Origin: Microbacteriaceae bacterium
Lineage (GTDB): Bacteria > Actinomycetota > Actinomycetes > Actinomycetales > Microbacteriaceae
Assembly (NCBI GenBank): GCA_947454285.1
Contig: CANGJO010000029.1
Coordinates: forward strand, 1 to 10,246
Direction of reading: 5' to 3'
Length of the DNA: 10,246 nt
Shown here one piece after another: positions 1 to 6,991 of the stretch (position 1 is the first letter of the stretch; each line of letters begins with the position of its first letter). The notes under the pieces were generated by a model. It ran no database searches. It had not been told where the DNA came from and was given only the letters and a program-made list of their open reading frames with translations. The position numbers and the translations under genes were made by a program.

Positions 1-114
1 ATGGCAATGGAAGAGCAAGTGTTTGTTGCACAGGTTGGTTCGCACTGCACAAATGAAAATGAATTTGGTTCGTGCAAGATTCACCTGACCAAAGCGGTGA
101 GTTATGCCGGCTAA
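1..114 (+). CDS. adnA: C-terminal end of a probable AdnA helicase-nuclease subunit (5' partial)
   Basis: Frame 1 stays open from base 1 to the TAA at 112-114 and gives a 37-residue tail. Its order of residues is F-x-A, then H-C, then C-x-I-H about ten residues later, then A-V-S just before the stop. This resembles the end of actinobacterial AdnA, where cysteines follow the RecB-type nuclease domain. The other two forward frames close at about 54 and 86. AdnA is the partner of AdnB in the ATP-driven motor-nuclease that resects double-strand breaks, and the very next gene is adnB, overlapping by 11 bases, which is the usual operon arrangement. The ATG codons at 1 and 7 are simply internal methionines. 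The identification rests on context and a short tail, so it is probable rather than certain. Confidence 0.7.
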   Translation: MAMEEQVFVAQVGSHCTNENEFGSCKIHLTKAVSYAG

Positions 115-3100
115 TTACAAGTACAGCGCCAATCAGGTTTACCAAGTGATTAAGCCTTACGAGCTAACCGTTGAGCAGGCTGCGGCAGTTCAAGACTCCA
201 GCATTGATTCGCCTACCTTGGTGGTTGCCGGCGCCGGTAGCGGCAAGACGGAATTGATGGCAGTGCGCGTGCTGTGGCTGGTGGCCAATGGCTTTGCTCG
301 GCCAGATCAGATTCTTGGCCTTACCTTTACCCGCAAGGCCGCTGCCGAGTTGAGCAAGCGTATCTACGAAAGCCTGCTGAAACTTCGTGACAGCGAAATG
401 TGGCCAGAGGATTTGGACTACGACTTCACCGCGCCAACCATTTCTACCTACAACGCGTATGCCAACAATTTGTTCCGTGATTTTGCGTTGGCAATCGGAT
501 ACGAACCAGAGGCCGCACTGCTGACAGAAGCTGCTGCGTTCCAGTTGGCTCGCGAGGTTGTGCTGAAGCAGGGTTCAAAGATCGATGAACGCCTGAGCGA
601 CTTAGACCAGAACTTAAATTCCATTGTTGAGAATGTGCTGGCACTGGCGCAAAGCATGAATGACAACTTGGTGGCAGCCGACCAGGTTGAAGCAGTTCTC
701 CAAGATGTGATTTCGCAAGTCACCGATTTGCCAAAGAAATCAGGCGGCACCGATAAATCGCAGTTTGCTTACATGAGCACTAGCCTGCAGCCGCTTTCGA
801 TTACGCCAATACTGGCTAAGTTGGCCGACGCCTATCGTGCCGAAAAGCTACGCCAGGGTTTCGTTGATTACTCAGACCAGGTGGCTCTTGCCGAGCGTGC
901 GGTGCGCGAAGTTCCTGCCTTACGCGAGCGTGAACGCGAATTGCACACGCAGATTTTGCTTGATGAATATCAAGACACCTCGTTCCTGCAAACCAGATTG
1001 TTGCAAAATCTTTTCGCGCAGTCATCGGTGTTTGCAGTGGGCGACCCAAACCAGTCAATCTACGGTTGGCGCGGGGCCAGTGCATCTAACTTGAAATCTT
1101 TCTACGCTGATTTTGAAGCACCTGCAGATGCAAAGCCTTTTCCGCTTTCAACCTCATGGCGAAACCCAACTCAGGTTTTGTCACTTGCCAATCACCTGAT
1201 TGATTCACTCAAGGTGGTTGAGTTGGCCCCGGCGCCAAGTGCCGGTGCCGGTGAAATCGAGATTGCTTTCGAGCAAGACCTAAACCTAGAGGCGGCCAAG
1301 GTTGCCGGCTGGTTTATGCAGCGCATGACCGGAGAGCAGACCGGAGCGCTGTTGCTTCGCAAGCGTAGTCAGATGCAGCTGTTTGTCTCGGCGCTCGAAG
1401 AGCAAGGACTTGAGGTTGAAGTTGTTGGTCTGGGCGGACTGCTTGAAGTTCCCGAGGTGGTTGATCTGGTCAGTGCACTGCGAGTGATTCACAACCCGGC
1501 CGCTGGAACCCAGTTGATTCGTTTGCTCGCTGGCCCGCGCTGGAGAATTGGCGCCAAAGATATCGAGCGCCTACACCGATACGCCAGTCGCAAAGCCCGA
1601 GTAGAAGAAGAGCTGCGCGAAAAAATTCAATCCGGATTGGCGCTCGAGGATTCGCTTTCAATTGTTGATGCGCTGGACCTGCTGCTTGATGAAAAGGAAC
1701 CGGAGAAAACTGGGATCTCTGTAACCGGTATCGCTCGCATGAGAGATTCCGCCCAGTTACTTCGTGCCATGCGTCAGCAAACTGGCATGTCGCTGGTGGA
1801 ATTTGTGCGATCGGTTGAGCAGGAGCTTTGGTTAGACATTGAGGTACTGGCGAATCCGCGTCGCAAGAATCCAATGGCACACCTAAATGCTTTTGCCTCT
1901 ATCGTGGCCGGATACGCGGGCAGTAACAATCAACCGCACCTTGGTGGTTTCTTGAACTGGTTGGAATTCGCCGATGAGCGCGAGCGATTTGAAATTCCTA
2001 GCACCAACCCGGAACGCGGTGTGGTTCAGGTGCTCACCATTCACGCGGCCAAGGGTTTGGAGTGGGATCACGTTGCCGTTGCCAACTTGATCGATGGCGA
2101 CTTCCCAAGTTCGGGTAGGGGATCATCGGGTTGGTTGGCAACCGGTAGTTTGCCATTCCCGTTGCGTGGTGACCGCGACTCGCTTCCGGTTTGGAATTAC
2201 AAGAATCACTCGGCGCAACCAGAAGTAAAAAAGAGCATCGACGATTTCAAAGACAGCATGCGCGCTCACCTGCTAAACGAGGAACTTCGTTTGATGTACG
2301 TGGCGGTTACTCGTCCGCGCCAAGCATTGCTGCTAACCGGTTCGTACTGGAAGCCAGGCAACAAAAATGCACGAAAGCCATCGCAGTTTTTGGTTTCAGC
2401 CTGCGAAAAATTTGCAATCCAAATTGCCGAGCTTGGCTCCGAGGTGAATCCGCTTGAGGAGATTGAACTTACCGAAAACTGGCCGCTGGATCCGCTTGGT
2501 GAAAGACATCGAACAGATGTTGAGCGCGCGGCACACCAAACCCAAGCAGCGATAGAGACCCTGCATAAAAAGACTTACGCCATCATCGAGGGCGATCGCA
2601 TTCAGCAAGACATTACCCTGCTACTTGCCGAGAAAGACGCAGCACTAATAGCCAACGAGACCGCGCACTTGCCGGTGCGAATTCCCGCCTCTAGCTTCAA
2701 GGACTACATTGCCGACTTTGATTCGGTGATTGCTAGATTGCGCCGACCAATGCCGCAACCGCCATACAAGCAAACCCGAACCGGAACCCTCTTCCACAGT
2801 TGGGTGGAGTCAACCTTTGGTGCGGCAATTCACGCGGGGCAACTACTGGGCCAGGCAACCTCTGACGATGCCGATTCGGCGGCCCTAGAGCTAGAAAATA
2901 TTCAAGAGCTGCAGGCAAACTTCCAGGCCTCTAGGTTTGCAAACCTAAAGCCGATCGATATCGAGCGTGAAATTCAGTTGACCGTTGGTCAGAACACCTT
3001 TATCTGCAAGCTTGATGCTGTGTTTGCCACCGATGACGGCGTTGAGATTGTGGACTGGAAGACCGGCAAGTCACCTAAGAATTCGGCGGATCAAAAGCTA

Positions 3101-3271
3101 AAGACCCTGCAGTTGGCTCTTTACCGCCTGGCATACTCGCGCTTCACTGGAATGCCAATTGAAAAGATTCAGGTGTGCTTCTACTTTGTTGGCGAAAACA
3201 AAGAGATTAAGCCGGAACAAATTCCAAACGAGGCCGAGTTACTTGAACTGTGGGCAGCTGCGACTAATTAA
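104..3271 (+). CDS. adnB: AdnB: UvrD-like helicase fused to RecB-family nuclease
   Basis: This is a complete 1055-residue subunit of the AdnAB double-strand-break resection machine, about the usual family length. Superfamily 1A motor motifs appear in order: Q motif at Q25, Walker A GAGSGKT at 43-49, motif Ia LTFTRKAA at 73-80, Walker B DEYQD at 287-291, motif III GDPNQ at 313-317, motif V HAAKGLEWD at 647-655 and motif VI ending YVAVTR at 732-737. The C-terminal nuclease is intact: GTLFH with H898, E902, D971, D984-W-K986, then Q1003 and Y1007. Both ATPase and nuclease therefore look active. In mycobacteria AdnB is the principal translocating motor of the pair (established knowledge). The start at 104 overlaps the upstream stop, suggesting translational coupling, and has only a weak GGTGAG ribosome site two bases away. 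Its TAA overlaps the stop of the convergent phosphotransferase-like gene. Confidence 0.96.
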   Translation: MPANYKYSANQVYQVIKPYELTVEQAAAVQDSSIDSPTLVVAGAGSGKTELMAVRVLWLVANGFARPDQILGLTFTRKAAAELSKRIYESLLKLRDSEMWPEDLDYDFTAPTISTYNAYANNLFRDFALAIGYEPEAALLTEAAAFQLAREVVLKQGSKIDERLSDLDQNLNSIVENVLALAQSMNDNLVAADQVEAVLQDVISQVTDLPKKSGGTDKSQFAYMSTSLQPLSITPILAKLADAYRAEKLRQGFVDYSDQVALAERAVREVPALRERERELHTQILLDEYQDTSFLQTRLLQNLFAQSSVFAVGDPNQSIYGWRGASASNLKSFYADFEAPADAKPFPLSTSWRNPTQVLSLANHLIDSLKVVELAPAPSAGAGEIEIAFEQDLNLEAAKVAGWFMQRMTGEQTGALLLRKRSQMQLFVSALEEQGLEVEVVGLGGLLEVPEVVDLVSALRVIHNPAAGTQLIRLLAGPRWRIGAKDIERLHRYASRKARVEEELREKIQSGLALEDSLSIVDALDLLLDEKEPEKTGISVTGIARMRDSAQLLRAMRQQTGMSLVEFVRSVEQELWLDIEVLANPRRKNPMAHLNAFASIVAGYAGSNNQPHLGGFLNWLEFADERERFEIPSTNPERGVVQVLTIHAAKGLEWDHVAVANLIDGDFPSSGRGSSGWLATGSLPFPLRGDRDSLPVWNYKNHSAQPEVKKSIDDFKDSMRAHLLNEELRLMYVAVTRPRQALLLTGSYWKPGNKNARKPSQFLVSACEKFAIQIAELGSEVNPLEEIELTENWPLDPLGERHRTDVERAAHQTQAAIETLHKKTYAIIEGDRIQQDITLLLAEKDAALIANETAHLPVRIPASSFKDYIADFDSVIARLRRPMPQPPYKQTRTGTLFHSWVESTFGAAIHAGQLLGQATSDDADSAALELENIQELQANFQASRFANLKPIDIEREIQLTVGQNTFICKLDAVFATDDGVEIVDWKTGKSPKNSADQKLKTLQLALYRLAYSRFTGMPIEKIQVCFYFVGENKEIKPEQIPNEAELLELWAAATN

Positions 3272-4287
3272 AAGAGTTCGTTGTCTGGCTTGGTAGGTAG
3301 ATCGATTGGGCGAGTAGCCACATCGTCTACAACAACCGACGGTGCAACCTGCTTGGCAACCAACTTGCCAACCGCGCCGGTAGCAACATCTTCGGCTAGT
3401 CCATCAAGCATTAGAACTGCTTCGTCGATGATCTCTTGGTTCTTCTTGGAAATACCAAACATCAACCAACGAGCAAATTCGAATTCGCTGTAAAGGGTTG
3501 CACGCAAACGAAGTGCATCGTCAACGTGGTTGTGTGACATGCGGTAAGTATCGATGATGCTTTCTGAAAGCTCGTGAATGCCTGAACCAAGAATCCAGGC
3601 AAAGTCTTCGGCTGGGTCAGAAACGCGAAGCGTGCTCCAGCCAAGAACTCCGGAAACCTGATCATCAAGAGTCAGCAAGGTTTCGCCATTAAGTCCGCCG
3701 TGAATCACAGTTGGTTTGAAACGGAACAGGCTGGTGTCTTCAAGTGCCTGTTCCCAACGAGACAACAACACCGATGGAACTTTTCCGGTGGCAGCAAATC
3801 GATCAAGCTCTGCAACACGACCACGAACAATTTCAACCGGCTCAAAGGTTGCCAGGTGTGCGTCTTCAATGATTGCGGTATCAAGATTGTGAATCGCGGC
3901 AATCGCCTTGGCGATGCTTGATGAAAGTGCGGTGTCAGCGCCAACTGTAGTGATGTCAGTCTGGTTTCCATACATGAATTCAAAAACCAGAGCGCGGTTT
4001 CCCTTTTCGTCTTTAGCTTCACCAACCAAATTGGTGATCTTGAACGGCAGGCGCATGCGATCAACCTTGGTCAGAGTCTTTAGCGCGCGAAGTTCAACTT
4101 CTTGCTCGGCACCCGCGGTCTGCGAGTTGGCAATGCGAACCACGTAGTGTTCGCCGCTGGTGGCGGTCAGCAACGCGGTATCAAAGGCACCATTGGTGCC
4201 AGACGATAGGCCCTTCACATCAACGAAGTTCAGGTGCGGAACCGCGGCTTTCGCAAGCGCGGCTAAAATCAAGGGAGATCTGGCCAT
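3268..4287 (-). CDS. Phosphotransferase-fold protein (aminoglycoside/macrolide kinase-like), probably catalytically dead
   Basis: The 339-residue product has the layout of the APH/choline-kinase superfamily. The N-lobe has a Val-Val-Arg strand (R51) and an acidic helix (E65). The C-lobe carries HGGLNGETLL at 196-205 and GVLGW at 213-217, followed by D224-P-A-E-D228-F-A-W. Active members have HGDxxxxN and a metal-binding Asp just before the Trp. Here the catalytic Asp is Gly198, the Asn is Thr203 and the metal Asp is Gly216. I therefore infer a pseudokinase or a protein that only binds its ligand. The reading frame is intact and there are no stops. A start at 4287 (MARSPL...) is preferred because it gives the N-terminus I associate with Microbacteriaceae relatives. 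An in-frame ATG at 4350 would add 21 residues and overlap nudC. The substrate is unknown, and antibiotic resistance should not be assumed. Confidence 0.85.
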   Translation of the reverse strand: MARSPLILAALAKAAVPHLNFVDVKGLSSGTNGAFDTALLTATSGEHYVVRIANSQTAGAEQEVELRALKTLTKVDRMRLPFKITNLVGEAKDEKGNRALVFEFMYGNQTDITTVGADTALSSSIAKAIAAIHNLDTAIIEDAHLATFEPVEIVRGRVAELDRFAATGKVPSVLLSRWEQALEDTSLFRFKPTVIHGGLNGETLLTLDDQVSGVLGWSTLRVSDPAEDFAWILGSGIHELSESIIDTYRMSHNHVDDALRLRATLYSEFEFARWLMFGISKKNQEIIDEAVLMLDGLAEDVATGAVGKLVAKQVAPSVVVDDVATRPIDLPTKPDNELF

Positions 4288-4348
4288 GAAATTTAGGTTA
4301 GACAGAAACATAGCCTTAGCCATGTACCGCCACGCGAACAGAGAAGCC
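4288..4348. promoter_or_regulatory. Divergent intergenic region between the phosphotransferase-like gene and nudC
   Basis: These 61 bases separate the two divergent starts and must hold the promoters of both genes unless these lie inside coding sequence. Loose actinobacterial -10 matches of the form TAnnnT are visible: TAGCCT at 4311-4316 for nudC, and on the other strand TAACCT (4295-4300) and TATGTT (4307-4312) for the phosphotransferase. None has a convincing -35 hexamer, so exact promoter positions are not claimed. If TAACCT is used, the minus-strand transcript would be nearly leaderless, which would fit the lack of a clear ribosome site before 4287. Confidence 0.35.
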
Positions 4349-5311
4349 ATGAATGATGTTTTGAGCCTGCCATTGGCTCGTTCGGCCGTGGATCGCGATT
4401 ACCTGTCTCGCACTAAGCCAGACCTCTTTACTGCGCTTGCCGCTAACCCAACCACCAAGATTCTGCCGGTGTTCGACGGCAAGGTTTTGCTAACCGGTTC
4501 TGCCAACGATCCGCAGCCGGAACTCAAGCTGTTCAGCCCGCAGGAACTGCCTACCTTTAATTACCGCGCCTACCTGGGCAAAACTATCGGTGCTCAGGAA
4601 TTGCCAGATGACTCGGCAATTATTTTGCACGTGCTTGATCAAGATGCGGCGAATGCGATTGAACCCAACACCGATAGCTGGCATGTGCTGCGCAGGACCG
4701 GCGCCGGACTCAGCGATTTGGGTGCTGGAATTTACGCGCAGGGTTTGGCGCTCTACAACTGGAACAAGACGCACGGTTTTTGCCCAAAGTGCGGAACCGC
4801 AACTGAGGTTGCGCAAGCCGGTTGGGTAAGAATTTGTCCGGTTGATAAGCACGAGGTTTATCCGCGCACGGATCCGGCGATCATCGTGAGTGTGATTGAT
4901 GATCAAGACCGAATCCTTCTTGGTTCTCAGGGTGTCTGGGAAGAAAATCGATGGTCGATACTTGCTGGCTTTGTTGAAGCAGGGGAGTCACTTACCGCTG
5001 CGGTGGTTCGCGAGATCTATGAAGAAGCCGGTGTTCGAGTTGTTGAGCCAACTTACCTGGCTAGTCAGGCGTGGCCGTTCCCTTATTCATTGATGCTTGG
5101 CTTCACCGCCAAGGTTGATCCGCGTCACGCAAAGTCAGAGCCAGTTCCAGATGGCGATGAAATTGAAAAGCTGCGTTGGTTCAGTCGCGAAGATATTGCT
5201 CGCGAGGCAAAGGATCTTTTGCTACCGGGTCGCATGACTATTTCACGTGTGATGATTGAGCACTGGTACGGCGACACAATTATTTCTGCAACAGAGCAAG
5301 GCTTGAACTAA
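4349..5311 (+). CDS. nudC: NAD(+)/NADH diphosphatase, NudC-type Nudix hydrolase
   Basis: The product is 320 residues from the ATG at 4349. NudC cleaves NAD(H) to NMN(H) and AMP, and in E. coli also removes NAD caps from RNA. A full Nudix box spans residues 207-229 (G207, E213, R221-E222, E225-E226, G228). It is followed by the NudC signature at 239-247, here SQAWPFPYS rather than the usual SQPWPFPxS. The zinc ribbon before the catalytic domain has C145, C148 and C163, but the fourth position is not Cys; D166 and H168 lie there before YPRTDPA. An ATG at 4286 has AAGGGAG eight bases upstream and would add 21 residues. I prefer 4349 because the homologous N-terminus starts near LPLARSAVDRD and the earlier start would run into the divergent gene. 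The stop is directly followed by the uvrD2 start, indicating one operon. Confidence 0.93.
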   Translation: MNDVLSLPLARSAVDRDYLSRTKPDLFTALAANPTTKILPVFDGKVLLTGSANDPQPELKLFSPQELPTFNYRAYLGKTIGAQELPDDSAIILHVLDQDAANAIEPNTDSWHVLRRTGAGLSDLGAGIYAQGLALYNWNKTHGFCPKCGTATEVAQAGWVRICPVDKHEVYPRTDPAIIVSVIDDQDRILLGSQGVWEENRWSILAGFVEAGESLTAAVVREIYEEAGVRVVEPTYLASQAWPFPYSLMLGFTAKVDPRHAKSEPVPDGDEIEKLRWFSREDIAREAKDLLLPGRMTISRVMIEHWYGDTIISATEQGLN

Positions 5312-6991
5312 TTGCAAGCTGAGGCACTTCTAGAAAATCTTGACCCTGAGCAGCGTCAGGCTGCCGAGTCACTAGTTGGCCCTACCTGCATTCTTGCCGG
5401 AGCCGGTACCGGTAAAACTCGCACGGTTACTCACCGCATTGCCTATGGAATTTCAAAGGGTTACTACTCGGCTAATCGAGTGCTCGCGCTTACCTATACC
5501 AACCGCGCAGCCGGCGAACTTCGTGCGCGCTTGCGTCAACTTGGCATTGGTGCGGTCTCTGTGAAAACTTTTCACGCCGCGGCGCTTTCACAATTGGAAT
5601 TCTTTTGGCCGCAGTTCGCTGGCGTGCCAGCACCATCGGTGTTGGAATCAAAGGCTCGCTTGATTTCTAAGGTCGCCGACGAGGCAAAAATTCGCTTAGA
5701 TGCCGGAGCACTTCGCGACTTTGCCGGCGAGATCGAGTGGCGCAAGTACTCAATGCTGAGCATGGCCGATTACGCGGCAATCGTGAAGTCACGACCAAAA
5801 GTTGCCGGTTTGAGTCCGGCCAAAAACCTTGAACTGCAGCAGGGCTACGAAGACGCCAAGATCAAGGCGCAAAAGGTGGATTGGGAAGACGTGCTGGTGC
5901 TGACGCTTGGCATGCTTCGTGCCGAGCCTCGCGCGTTGGCTCACGTGCAACAGCAATATCGTTTCTTCACCGTTGACGAATACCAAGACATCTCTCCGTT
6001 GCAGCACGCGCTGCTAGATACCTGGTTAGGTAATCACTCTGACCTATGCGTAGTTGGCGATCCAAATCAGACCATCTATTCGTTCACCGGTGCAACCTCT
6101 GAGTTCTTGCAGAACTTTGGTTCGCGCTACCCGGATGCCACTGTGATTCAACTGTCTCGCAACTATCGTTCGACTCAGCAGATCGTTTCGTTTGCTAACC
6201 GCTTGACCACCGATTCAAGCGTGGTTGATCCGCTGCGTTCAGAGGGTGAAGTTGGCTTGGCGCCGCGTTCGCTTTCGTTTGCAACCGTTGCCGATGAATG
6301 TGCCGCGTTGGCCTCGTCGATTCGCACCAAGCTGGATCAGGGCGTCAAGCCAAGCGACATCGCGGTGCTTTACCGCGTCAACGGTCAGTCAGAAGCAATC
6401 GAGCACGCGCTTACTCAAGCTGGAATTGATTATCAGGTTCGTGGCGGTGAGCGATTCTTCAATCGTCCAGAAGTACAAAATGCAATTCGAGCAGTACGCG
6501 CCGAGGCCGTCTCGCCAACTGACAAACCGCTCTATCAAGCGGTCACCGATATCGTGCGCTCACTTGGTTGGCAGACCCAGCAACCAACCGATAAGGGATC
6601 GCCGCGCGAAAAGTGGGAGTCACTGAATTCCTTCTTGGCAATCACAGAGGAACTTGCCGAAGGATCCACCATTGGTGACTTTGCCAAAGAGCTTGACGAG
6701 CGCCAGCGCTCACAGCACGAACCGGTCAAGGCAGCGGTAACGCTGTCAACCATGCACGCTGCCAAGGGTCTTGAGTGGGACCTGGTCTTTATTGTTGGCC
6801 TTACCGAGGGCTACCTGCCAATTACTTATGCGCAGACTGAAACAGAGATTCGCGAAGAACAACGATTGCTTTACGTGGGTCTAACTCGTGCGCGCAAGGA
6901 ACTAACACTTTCTTGGGCGCGCAGAGATGCCACCTCAACCCGCGACCGCGAACCATCTAGGTTCCTAGCGCTGCTGGCCCCGCGCGTTTAA
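5312..6991 (+). CDS. uvrD2: UvrD2-type superfamily 1A DNA helicase, short form without HRDC tail
   Basis: This 559-residue ATP-dependent 3'-5' helicase is related to UvrD/PcrA/Rep. Motifs: Q motif Q14 in LDPEQRQA, Walker A GAGTGKT at 30-36, motif Ia LTYTNRAA at 60-67, Walker B DEYQD at 222-226, GDPNQTIY at 249-256, HAAKGLEWD at 482-490 and motif VI ending GLTRAR at 523-528. All ATPase residues look intact. The protein ends about 30 residues after motif VI. The M. tuberculosis UvrD2 is near 700 residues and carries an HRDC domain and a tetracysteine region after the motor; both are absent here. The start is TTG, placed immediately after the nudC TAA with no gap and no strong ribosome site, so it is probably expressed by translational coupling. 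No upstream in-frame alternative exists, and the next in-frame ATG would delete the Walker A motif. Its stop overlaps the facing gene by four bases. Confidence 0.93.
   Translation: MQAEALLENLDPEQRQAAESLVGPTCILAGAGTGKTRTVTHRIAYGISKGYYSANRVLALTYTNRAAGELRARLRQLGIGAVSVKTFHAAALSQLEFFWPQFAGVPAPSVLESKARLISKVADEAKIRLDAGALRDFAGEIEWRKYSMLSMADYAAIVKSRPKVAGLSPAKNLELQQGYEDAKIKAQKVDWEDVLVLTLGMLRAEPRALAHVQQQYRFFTVDEYQDISPLQHALLDTWLGNHSDLCVVGDPNQTIYSFTGATSEFLQNFGSRYPDATVIQLSRNYRSTQQIVSFANRLTTDSSVVDPLRSEGEVGLAPRSLSFATVADECAALASSIRTKLDQGVKPSDIAVLYRVNGQSEAIEHALTQAGIDYQVRGGERFFNRPEVQNAIRAVRAEAVSPTDKPLYQAVTDIVRSLGWQTQQPTDKGSPREKWESLNSFLAITEELAEGSTIGDFAKELDERQRSQHEPVKAAVTLSTMHAAKGLEWDLVFIVGLTEGYLPITYAQTETEIREEQRLLYVGLTRARKELTLSWARRDATSTRDREPSRFLALLAPRV

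Noticed and set aside
1..114. Short ORF beginning at the ATG at base 1
   Set aside because: The frame is already open at the window edge and resembles the tail of AdnA, so the ATG is most likely internal and not a separate small gene.
1470..1880. 136-codon open frame on the minus strand inside adnB
   Set aside because: It lies opposite conserved helicase sequence, has a low-complexity His/Pro/Gln-rich translation and no recognisable motif; it is a shadow of adnB.
3705..4064. 119-codon alternative frame on the minus strand inside the phosphotransferase-like gene
   Set aside because: The main frame carries the APH-fold pattern along its whole length, so a frameshifted second gene is not needed to explain it.
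3268..4287. Calling this gene an antibiotic-resistance phosphotransferase
   Set aside because: The catalytic Asp, Asn and metal-binding Asp are replaced, and the gene sits in a core chromosomal block without mobile elements.
4490..4906. 138-codon minus-strand frame opposite nudC
   Set aside because: It covers the zinc ribbon and linker of NudC in antisense and has no independent signal.
6225..6626. 133-codon plus-strand frame inside uvrD2
   Set aside because: The translation is Arg/Ser/Gln-rich frame shadow, while the uvrD2 frame is continuous through all helicase motifs.
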